Origin: Bradyrhizobium sp.
GTDB lineage: Bacteria; Pseudomonadota; Alphaproteobacteria; Rhizobiales; Xanthobacteraceae
NCBI GenBank assembly: GCA_028290305.1
Contig: JAQGKC010000016.1
Coordinates: forward strand, 1 to 27,841
DNA length: 27,841 nt
Direction: 5' to 3'
A model generated the notes under the pieces. It was not told the DNA's origin and did not search any database. It saw nothing but the letters and a program-made list of their open reading frames with translations. Numbering within the stretch: position 1 is the first letter of the stretch; every line of letters starts with the position of its first letter. Both the position numbers and the translations under genes were made by a program. This document shows, piece by piece, positions 15,479 to 24,400 of this stretch.

Positions 15479-18400
15479 CTATTTTCGCGGCGTCCGTATC
15501 CAAACGACTTCGCCCAAGCTCATGTAAACGATCGCGCCCTTAGGGGCACCAGTTGAGGTTAGATAATCGGTCAATTGCGCGATATGTCCAGATCGGTCTT
15601 CCTGGCTCGGTGACGCGTCACTCTTCCAGTCCAGCACCGCGAGAAGAACGTTCTTTTGCATGGCCACCGCGTCAGCGCGGCCCGCGGACAACGTTCCGTC
15701 GCGTGAAGCCGACCAGATCGGCACCTCGGGGACGAGGTGCGGTCTGAGTGCTGCGACATCCCCGAATTTGAGTGTACGCGCCGCCGTCTGGGCCATTTCC
15801 GCAGGGTCCGGGATCAATGGCGTGGTTTCTCCTTCCAGGTCCGTCAACTCGCGCAAAAGCACTGTTGCGCGCTCCTCGACTTGACCCACATTGCCGTCGT
15901 CAAGCTCTCCGGTGAGAAACTCTTCCATCAGCTTGTGCAGCACGATACCGCGCAGCCGCCCGCCTCCGAGCGGTTGGACAAATTCAAAGGCGTCATCGAT
16001 AGCCCGGGCGGTCGGCTCGAGTATCTCCGCGCGGTCATGGTCGTGGCGGCTCGGCCGGCGCCATTCCAGCCAGGGCGCGGACTCGGAAATTCTTTGCGCC
16101 TCCTCCGTAAAACGCGAGCTGGTTTGCCCGTTGCTTGCGGCGCTCGTGGGCGGCCGGGCCGGTGCAGGCAACGCCGCAAGATCCAATTCGGGCAATGACG
16201 CGTGCCCGAGGTCAAGGAGCTTTGACCACGACTGCGAGGAAGCCTCCGGCAGGTGGGGGATGATTAGCAGGTCGCGGGCCCGGGTGCAGGCCACGTACCA
16301 CATGCGCTGGTGCTCGAGCAGTTCCTCGCGCTTCTCTTCGTCGCGCGCCGCTGCCAGCTCGGGTGGCATGACGCCCCCGAGTACCCAGTGCAACGTGTCG
16401 TCGGATCGTCGGTGGATGAACTGCGGCGGCGGCGGAAACTGGGTCGAAGTGTTGATCGGAATGACGACCGGCCATTCCAGTCCCTTCGAACTGTGGATCG
16501 TGACGATCTCCACGGCTTCATCCGAGGCGTCGATGCGTCCTTCGGAACGCTGGGTTCGCGACTCCCAGTCGGATTGCAGGTACCGGACGAAAGTGCGGAG
16601 GCCTGCTATGTTATAAGGCCGCGCCATCTCGATCAGGGCATCGAGGTTCGCGAGCGCCCGTGCACTGCGGTTTCCATGCCTGGCCGCGAGAATCACGCGC
16701 AGTTGCAGGCGCTCGATCGCCTCGGACAGCAGGATGCGCGGTGTGGTTCTTGCGGCGCGCCGCCGCAGGTCCTGCAGGACGGTCAGCACCGATCTTGCGA
16801 CCGGATGAGGCACCAGATCCGCCGGCGTCCGCACGTTGAATGACGGCGGCGGTTCTTCGGTCGAGGCTTGGTGGACCTGTTCCGCGATGTCGAGCAGCTC
16901 TTCGTCCGTCAGCCCCACCATCGGTCCGCGCATGAACGCGCCGAAGGCGAGGGTGTCGCGTCCGTCGGCAAGCACGCGCAGCAGCGCAAGCACGTCCTGC
17001 GTTTCCCGCTGAAGGAATAACGTCTTTCCTGCCTGCGAAGCGACTGAAAGGCCCTCGGCTTCGAGCGCCCTTTCGAACCGCCACAAGTCTTTTCCGGTTG
17101 GTGCGAGTAATCCGATGTCGCCGGGCGCGAGCGGGGTGACTGATCCGTCCGTCCGCTTCACCATGATCGCGCCGACGAGATTGCGGCAGATCCGAGCGAC
17201 GATGGCCGCCTCTTCATCCCGCTGGGTATCGGCGGAAGGATCGTTCGGAAGCGCGACCGTCGCCTTTGCGGCGCAAGGCAGTCCGTGTTCGGCAGGTTCG
17301 AGCGTTGCCGTCAGGCGCACGTAGCCGGGCTGCCCCTCCGATTGAAGTACCGGTTCGAAGCATTGGTTGACGTGATCGATGATCTGCGCCTGCGAACGGA
17401 AGTTCGCGGTGATCCCCACGACGGCGCCGTCCGCTTGCGCGGCGATGGTCGCGCGCGCCTCGTTGTAGGCCTTGATGTCGGCTCCCCGGAAGCGATAAAT
17501 GGCCTGCTTGGGATCGCCCACGAGGAAGAGCGAGCCGCGTCGAAGTCGCGCCTCCTGCCAGCGTGACGGGGCCGTCTCGGCGGCGATCGAAAAGATGATC
17601 GCGGCCTGGACCCGGTCGGTGTCCTGGAATTCATCCACGAAGAGGTGCGGGAATCGGCGACCGAGAGCCGCCCTAACGGGCTCGTGCCGGCAGACCAAGT
17701 CATGCGCCATGATGAGAAGGTCGTCGAAATCAAGTACGGCCGCTTCCCGCTTCCGCCGAGCGTAGGCGGCGACGACGTCGTCGAGCACCGTCGAGAGCGC
17801 TCCGACGAGACCGTCGGCCACTTGGCCGAGGAGTTCGCGATAGATTCGCTCCACGGTCTCTAAGTGCCGCGCGGCTTCGCGATTGAGGGCCTCGCCGCGG
17901 TCGGACCCGTACTTCTTCACCCATCCGGTCTTGCAGCGGTAGGAGGCGAGGTTCGAGTTTCGCGCCTGCATCGAAGCGACGCGCGGCGGTTGCCCGAGAC
18001 GCCACAGGTCCCTGAACGTCGGCTCGGAGCTGAAACAGTCGGCATAGAATGCCGACAAGGTTCCGAGGTCCCCGAGCAGTCGGGCCGTCTTCGGCTCGTC
18101 GGGATTCTTGGCGAACCAGCGGACGAATGCATCGATCGCCTCGATAAGGTCGAGATCGGTCCGCCGCTTGAAATCGGCCCGGCTGGTCCCGGCCTTCGGG
18201 TGACGCCGCTTCAACTCCGCGAGGCTTTTAACTAGGCCGACGACCTTGAGAGGATCGTGCTGGGACAGCACGACGACCGGATCGTCGATGCCGGCCCTGC
18301 CGGAGAGGCGGTCCGACAACCATGCCGACAGGACGGCCTCGAACATCGCGTCCGAAGCCGGTGCGTCCATTACGCGTGATCCCGGGTCCAAGCCGGTCTC

Positions 18401-18784
18401 GATCGCGTAACTGCGGATGATCTCCTGGCAGAATCCATGAATCGTCGAGGTGTTGATCTCGTCGAGATGTTCGGCGGCGGCCGCGAGGTTTTCCCGCTGT
18501 TGCGCGTTCAAGCCCTCCGGTAGCGCGCTACTCAGTACGTCCGGAGGAGCGCCTGCGAGCAGCGCGGCGACATACCGGCGGATGCGGAGCGACAATTCAC
18601 CTGCTGCCAGTTCGGTGAACGTGATGGCTGCTATCTGTGACGGAGCGGCGCCGCCGGCCAGAAGCATGGCCACCCGGCCCGCGATCAGGGAGGTTTTTCC
18701 AGTGCCCGCTGCGGCCTCGACGAGAAGTGTCGTATCGAAATCCGTCAGCACGCGCCGGCGCTGGTCGTGGTCAGCGAGCTTCAT
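15479..18784 (-). CDS. AddA/RecB-like UvrD helicase with C-terminal PD-(D/E)XK nuclease
   Basis: 1101 aa superfamily 1A helicase-nuclease. Helicase motifs: Walker A AAAGTGKTS (K30), FPHLFVDEFQDTD (about residue 380), FLVGDPKQAIYRFRGAD (about 420), VEIVTIHSSKGLEW (about 760) and MWYVACTRARDLL (motif VI). The C-terminus has a RecB-type nuclease: GIVLHKLMEEF, GRADAV and VLDWKSD (about 1050) followed by HIAQLTDYL. Motif II is DEFQD and the nuclease reads LDWKSD, unlike the core alphaproteobacterial AddA (DEAQD, DYK), so this is probably an accessory paralogue. ATG 18784 overlaps the upstream stop as ATGA with GGAG six bases before it; a GTG at 18796 is an alternative. Likely processes double-stranded DNA ends together with the AddB-like partner. 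Confidence 0.88.
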   Translation of the reverse strand: MKLADHDQRRRVLTDFDTTLLVEAAAGTGKTSLIAGRVAMLLAGGAAPSQIAAITFTELAAGELSLRIRRYVAALLAGAPPDVLSSALPEGLNAQQRENLAAAAEHLDEINTSTIHGFCQEIIRSYAIETGLDPGSRVMDAPASDAMFEAVLSAWLSDRLSGRAGIDDPVVVLSQHDPLKVVGLVKSLAELKRRHPKAGTSRADFKRRTDLDLIEAIDAFVRWFAKNPDEPKTARLLGDLGTLSAFYADCFSSEPTFRDLWRLGQPPRVASMQARNSNLASYRCKTGWVKKYGSDRGEALNREAARHLETVERIYRELLGQVADGLVGALSTVLDDVVAAYARRKREAAVLDFDDLLIMAHDLVCRHEPVRAALGRRFPHLFVDEFQDTDRVQAAIIFSIAAETAPSRWQEARLRRGSLFLVGDPKQAIYRFRGADIKAYNEARATIAAQADGAVVGITANFRSQAQIIDHVNQCFEPVLQSEGQPGYVRLTATLEPAEHGLPCAAKATVALPNDPSADTQRDEEAAIVARICRNLVGAIMVKRTDGSVTPLAPGDIGLLAPTGKDLWRFERALEAEGLSVASQAGKTLFLQRETQDVLALLRVLADGRDTLAFGAFMRGPMVGLTDEELLDIAEQVHQASTEEPPPSFNVRTPADLVPHPVARSVLTVLQDLRRRAARTTPRILLSEAIERLQLRVILAARHGNRSARALANLDALIEMARPYNIAGLRTFVRYLQSDWESRTQRSEGRIDASDEAVEIVTIHSSKGLEWPVVIPINTSTQFPPPPQFIHRRSDDTLHWVLGGVMPPELAAARDEEKREELLEHQRMWYVACTRARDLLIIPHLPEASSQSWSKLLDLGHASLPELDLAALPAPARPPTSAASNGQTSSRFTEEAQRISESAPWLEWRRPSRHDHDRAEILEPTARAIDDAFEFVQPLGGGRLRGIVLHKLMEEFLTGELDDGNVGQVEERATVLLRELTDLEGETTPLIPDPAEMAQTAARTLKFGDVAALRPHLVPEVPIWSASRDGTLSAGRADAVAMQKNVLLAVLDWKSDASPSQEDRSGHIAQLTDYLTSTGAPKGAIVYMSLGEVVWIRTPRK

Positions 18785-21429
18785 GGCGCGCTCCACAGCG
18801 GATCGAGTTCGCGCGTCAGCGTTCCGAAGGCATTCGCCTTCAGCTTGAAATAGGATTCGAGGTCGGCTGGCAGCGCGAGACGCAGGTCATTGTACGGTTC
18901 TTTCGCGTCCGGCCCGGGACACGAATTCCCCTGACGTAGCAGTTCGCACGCCTTGTCCAGGAAGCGGGCGACATCGGCGGCGGCCGCGTTCAGCATCTCC
19001 TGGTTCAACGCAAACGGCCGGGACTCCCCGTCGAGATAGACAAGCCGGGAGATTATCCGGCTTGCGTCGGGGAGGAGTTGGCCGACGGCCGTGGCATAGA
19101 GTACGCGTTGCAGCTCTCTTCCCCGGTCAACGACTATTCTTTCGGGGCGCCGCGGCGTCGCCCCGGTCTTGTAGTCGGAGATCCGGATCGCGCGGCCGCC
19201 GCCGGCAAAATCGACGCGGTCGATCCGCCCGCCCAATTTGAGTTTCTCGGCTCCGATGACGATCTCGCCTTTGAGAGGCCAAGGTGAGCGCGCGCCTTGC
19301 GGAGCAATGGGCAGGCCAAATCCCACCTCGCTCCAGCTGGTCGTGTCCGACTCGAAGGTCTCGTCGATCGTCAGACCCCTCAGTCCTCGCCGCGCGGCTT
19401 CGTCCAGCGAATGCTTCCACAACAGCGCGGGCGGTACTGGACGCTCCAGCGGCCATTGTTCGGCTACGTGACCGACTGCGCCGGCCAACGCGATTTCGAT
19501 TTCGTCGCGCGACGCTCGAACGAATCCGGGAGCGGGCTCGAGCGCGTCGATGGTACGCCCAAGCAGTTCGTGAACCAGCTCTCCGAAGGTGAGCGCATCC
19601 AATGCCAGTGGCAGTTGTTCGAGCCGAATGGATCGCATTCCCACGGCATATCTCCAAAGGAAACCGAGCGGATCGCGTACCATCAGTTTCAACGATGTCG
19701 CCGAGTGAAGGCGCGCAAGGGCACGCGCCACGGCGGGATGACCGGCGCGAAGCATGCCGTCGTGGGGGGTCGCCTCCGCCCGATTCCAGTTTCGCCAGCA
19801 GGCGAGGGTTGCCTTGATGCGGTCCGAGCGACCGGCTTCCGCCGCCCTTGCAAGAAGGCGATCGGCTTCGCTGAACGCGTGTTCGGGAATGCGCGTGCGG
19901 GCGTTTGTGCGGACGGCGGCGGCCGCCGGCCAGAGCGCGCTATTACATTGGAGCGCTCCATCCGTCGAGCGCTGGCTGCGCGACAGGACGATTTCCTCCG
20001 CTTGTCCCTGGAACAGGATCTCGAACGAGCGCCGGTCGCGCTGTGCGGTCGGGACGGGAATGAGCAGGCGTCGCGAGATGACGTGATCGGGCAGTAGCGG
20101 GTCCTCGTTCTCCGATCGGGGCCAGCTCCGGCCCGCTACGCCGAGCAGCCGCCTCCAGGGGCGTGGCGCACCGACGAGATGGGAAGCAGGACACCAGACG
20201 ACGCTATTTGCCGGATCGTAGGCGTCGCGGATGCGAAGGCTTTCGAGCGACATCGCCACGGCTGCGGAGGGCGCATTTCGAAGCGCGTCCTTCCAGAGGC
20301 CGAGGCTCGCATCGCCGAGAAAGGTCGTACCTGCCTTTTCGGCGCACGGAAGACCCTGGGCCAGCAACTCGAGCATCGGGATCAGCAAGCGTTCCGCCGC
20401 GCCGGGGTCGGACCGCCGGTCTCGCGTTGAATGCAGTGCCCGTCGCCATTGGTCCACGGTGAAAAGTCCGGCTTGCGGCGGAAGGCCAGCGGCCCAATCG
20501 TCGGGAAGAGGGGCCGTCGCACGCCGCGACGAATGCCTCATCAATCGTCTGACGCGCTCCTGGCTCAGGCCGTTCCCGAGCACGTCCGCCAATGCCGCGC
20601 ACGACTGACCGTCCCATGAACTTAGCGCGGGAATGCCGTGGGAGAAGTGGATCGGAATGCCGGCTTCGGCTGCCAGCACCAGCATGTGTTCGTCCCATGC
20701 CGGTGTGGAGGCCGCGGTGATTACAACATCCGAGGCGTGTACGTTGCCGCGGCTCAGCAGCTCGCGCACCCATCGCAGCGACTCCACGACCTCGGCGCGC
20801 GGATCGGCACACAGTTCGCCGCGCACCTTGGGCGGCGGATGCGGCTCTGCAGCCAGCAGCCGTCCAGGAAACCAGGTTCTGTCCGCTTCGCCCGCGGCGC
20901 TCCAGGAAACGTCTAGTTGTCCGGCGAGCGCAACGAGTAGCGGTCTCCACAGCGGCTCCACATCGACGAGGTTCTCCAATCTCACGCAGCCGAATAACGT
21001 GGGGGCGAACCGGACGCGCTCCAGCGACGCGTCGCGCAACTGGCGTGGCAGCATCGCGCCGTGGGGCAGGGCGTCGCGGACCCGACGCTCCAGCATGGCG
21101 ATGTCGGCGACGCGCGCGGATGGGAAAGCCGGATTGTCGAGGTCGATGTCCGCCGCCCATGCGCGGTCGAGCGTCTGCAACACGGCGCGGACCATTCCCG
21201 GCAGGCCTCTCACGTCGTCGAGCTGCGCAAACCCTCCGTCCTGCAGGGCGCGCGCGACGGTGTCCGCAAGCGTTTCCCGGTCCGCCAGGCGGCGGAAGCC
21301 GCCTGCGAGGCGGGCGGCCAGCAGCGGCAGCGTGAGTATTTCCAGACCGACGTCGTTCGCGCGCGCGGCCCGGTAACGGGCCATGCTAAACGCGAGCGGA
21401 CCGTCCACCACGGTAACGCGTCGTTTCAT
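18781..21429 (-). CDS. AddB-like PD-(D/E)XK nuclease
   Basis: 882 aa. The C-terminal nuclease domain reads LTFGELVHELLGRTIDAL, then GGRIDRVDF (about residue 735) and ISDYKTGATPR (about 750), the D...DYK set of the AddB/RecB nuclease family, followed by RELQRVLYATAVGQLLPDAS. The N-terminal part (TVVDGPLAFSMARY, EILTLPLLAARLAGGF) looks like the inactivated helicase portion of AddB, with no Walker A. Only scattered Cys residues remain near the C-terminus, so the AddB iron-sulphur staple may be missing. It is shorter than core AddB (about 1000 aa or more). It follows the DUF4011 helicase by 31 bp and overlaps the AddA-like gene by four bases, a cotranscribed pair. Confidence 0.82.
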   Translation of the reverse strand: MKRRVTVVDGPLAFSMARYRAARANDVGLEILTLPLLAARLAGGFRRLADRETLADTVARALQDGGFAQLDDVRGLPGMVRAVLQTLDRAWAADIDLDNPAFPSARVADIAMLERRVRDALPHGAMLPRQLRDASLERVRFAPTLFGCVRLENLVDVEPLWRPLLVALAGQLDVSWSAAGEADRTWFPGRLLAAEPHPPPKVRGELCADPRAEVVESLRWVRELLSRGNVHASDVVITAASTPAWDEHMLVLAAEAGIPIHFSHGIPALSSWDGQSCAALADVLGNGLSQERVRRLMRHSSRRATAPLPDDWAAGLPPQAGLFTVDQWRRALHSTRDRRSDPGAAERLLIPMLELLAQGLPCAEKAGTTFLGDASLGLWKDALRNAPSAAVAMSLESLRIRDAYDPANSVVWCPASHLVGAPRPWRRLLGVAGRSWPRSENEDPLLPDHVISRRLLIPVPTAQRDRRSFEILFQGQAEEIVLSRSQRSTDGALQCNSALWPAAAAVRTNARTRIPEHAFSEADRLLARAAEAGRSDRIKATLACWRNWNRAEATPHDGMLRAGHPAVARALARLHSATSLKLMVRDPLGFLWRYAVGMRSIRLEQLPLALDALTFGELVHELLGRTIDALEPAPGFVRASRDEIEIALAGAVGHVAEQWPLERPVPPALLWKHSLDEAARRGLRGLTIDETFESDTTSWSEVGFGLPIAPQGARSPWPLKGEIVIGAEKLKLGGRIDRVDFAGGGRAIRISDYKTGATPRRPERIVVDRGRELQRVLYATAVGQLLPDASRIISRLVYLDGESRPFALNQEMLNAAAADVARFLDKACELLRQGNSCPGPDAKEPYNDLRLALPADLESYFKLKANAFGTLTRELDPLWSAP

Positions 21430-21460
21430 GATCCCTCATGCCTTCCGGATCGATCGGTGG

Positions 21461-24400
21461 TCATCTGGTCGCGTGCGACTTTTCGGTGTCCGCTATCTCT
21501 CGCAAACTTTCGATTTTCTGAACGAGCCTACTGAATTCGCGTTCGGGGTCGCGATACCAATCGGTCGACCACACGCGGTGAATGTGCCAATTCAATTCCT
21601 CAAGAACAGACTGGCGCAAGCGGTCACGGTCGCGCGCCGATTTAGAGGAATGATAGGTCGCTCCGTCACACTCCAGCCCGATGACGTAGCTACCCGGCTT
21701 ATCCGGGTGAACGATTCCAACATCGATTCGGTACTGGGCGACCCCCACTTGGGGATGAGCGATGTAACCGGCCGATTTTAGCCGCGAGAGAAACCACCGT
21801 TCGAAGTCACTGTCTGGCTCCTGTCCGGTTTGCCGCCCGTGTTGGATTCTGCCGCTCGCCGCGTATTCCAGAAACTCCTTGAGCACGCGCACGCCCCGCT
21901 GCTTGCCATCTGGCAAGATTTGGGAAGGATCGAGAGAGGTAAACAGCGCAAGCTTTCGCTTGGCTCGAGTAAAGAGCACGTTCAACCGGCGATGTCCGTA
22001 AGCCTTATTTATGGGGCCGAAATTCTGATGAAAAACTCCTTCGGCCGTTTTACCGTAGACTGTAGAGACAAGGATGATGTCGCGCTCATCGCCCTGAACG
22101 TTTTCGAGATTCTTCACGAAGAAGGACTCAAGTGTGCCGTCCCAATGCTGGCGGTACGCCTGGATTTCGGGATCGGATGCAGCCACCTCGTCCATCAGAG
22201 TTTCGATCAGCTCGCTTTGGGCTTTATTCACTGCGACGATGCCGATGGATCGATCAATCCGGCTTCTCATTAGCCGCGCGGCCTCAGCAACGATTGCCCG
22301 CGCTTCTACTGGATTCCGGCCCTGGCCCGCTTCGTAGCCACCGTCGGCCACCCTTTGGCAGGTAACGCCGAAGTCGGGGTCGTCCAGAACAGGGCTCGGA
22401 TAGACTAGGAGCCGGTCGTCATAGAACTCGCGATTGGAATAGGCAATCAGCGACTGATGACGCGAACGGTAATGGACCCCCAGCATTCGCATCGGCCGCC
22501 AACACCGCCTTCCAAGCTCAAGAATGGACTCCTCCGGCGAATCTTCGATCTCTTCGTCGTCCCGACTTTCCGCCGCTACGAAGAAGTCGCTCGGCGGCAA
22601 CTGTTCAGGGTCGCCCACCACCACCGCCTGCGTGCACCGGATCAACGCGCCAAGCGCGTCTTCCGGACGCATTTGCGACGCTTCGTCGATAATTAGCAGG
22701 TCAAATTTGTGTTTGCCCGGTTCTAGATACTGCGCGACCGACATCGGGCTCATCATGATGCAGGGCTTGTAGGCGCGAATGGCGGCGCCCGCATTGCCGA
22801 ACAGCCGGCGGAGCGCGATGCGTGGCTTCTGCAAGTTCGTCTGATGATCGAGCATCTGGCTGTCGGTATAGTCGCGCGTCGATTGCGCACGCTGTCCCGC
22901 AGGAACAGGTCGGGCGAAGAGCTTCGCGGCGACGAGGCGGCGGTTCAGCGCGAGGATTTCCTTGTCGAGTTCTTGAAATCGCTTGCGAACCTGCTCGTGT
23001 GTGCTGCCGGTGTGCCGCGAGAGAGCCGGCAACTCACGCATCAGATGCGCGGCTGCCGATCGATAGAATGCGGCTTCAACGGTCCATCCGACTCCTTGGT
23101 AGCGCAGGCCTTCCTTGCTCCAGGTGGCGATGAGGCCGTCGAGCCCAAGTCGGCGCGCCTCGTCCTCTGTTGCGAGTAACGTGATTTGCTTTTCGAGGTC
23201 GTCCGGCGCCTCTGCCGCGCGTTGGGCTTTTTCCACCAAGCGTTCGATTGGAGCAGTGGCGAAGGCCCCGCCGGACCAGGAGTCAGGATCGATATGGAAC
23301 ACCCCGTCGGCTCGCTCGCGAGCCTCACACTCTGTTTCAACGGCGCGCGCAATCTCCGAAGCCATTTGGCCGAGCAGTTCGGTGCGTGAAGCGTGGTCCG
23401 GATGAGACAGCCACGTCACGACGTTGGCTGGTAGTCCAGCGCCGGCAATCCCTTTCGCCCGGTCGAGCGTTGCTCGAACCGAGCGCGTCCGAGTTGCTTC
23501 GTTCTCGGCGGGCACGGCCCCGATCGCTTGCGCGGCGACACCTTGCGTCGGAAGATCAGCGCGACATTCCAACGCTTTGTTGAGGCTCGTCGTCGCCTCG
23601 CTTAATCTCCCGAGCGCGACGCCTGGTTTGAGTCCGCTCGCATTCGCTTGTTCGAGCAATGCTCCCAGCTCGTTGACGCGCGCGGATTCATGTCGAGCCT
23701 CTTGGCTGACCGAGCTTTGTTTCGCGTAACACGCTCCGAATATCCCGATCAGGTCCATCGCCTCTGCGCTGCTCGCCGCCTCGGCCAAGCCGTGGATGTC
23801 CTCTGACGCGCCTTCGAAAAGCAGCCGCCGCAAGGTCTGCGCGCCTGCGACCTGAAGTGGGGTTACTTTCTGAACGGCGCGCATCCATTCGGCTACTGCG
23901 GTGATATCTGCGAAGGGCGTGCTGATCCCCCGCCAATTTCGAGCGATGGCATCTTTTGCGTTTAGGCATGCTTCGAGCGACTCCAGTCCCTCCTTCCATT
24001 TCGCTGCTGAAACAAGCCGCGCGGCGCTTGATGCGGATATCTTTTCGGCGGGGAAAACTTGCCGCCAAGTGGCCTTGGCGCGTCGCCACTCGCTGCTGAA
24101 GAGCTTTCCCACAAGGGAGGTGCTTTTAATCGCGGCAGCGGCCGCGCGCATTTCCCGGACGCCTGGGAGCGATGCGGCAAAGGCGGGCGTCGGGGTTTCG
24201 CCAAAATCCGCTTCAAAAGCGTCCTTGGAAGCTCCTGCGGCGAACTCGTGGGCCACTCGAATATCTTCGAGGACACCATCCTCGGGAAGGCGCGCTGCAC
24301 GCAGATGGGCCTTGTCATGGGGAAAGGCCCGAACGTTGCGAAGGAAGCTCGCCGCTAGTGCCTCGGCCCGAAGGTCGAGGTCGGCTCCGGCAGCCCGTTC

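Noticed and set aside
15479..21429. Reading the pair as the core repair genes addA and addB
   Set aside because: Motif II is DEFQD, the nuclease motif is LDWKSD, both proteins are shorter than core AddA/AddB, and they are joined to a defence-type helicase; an accessory pair is more likely, though the rest of the genome was not available.
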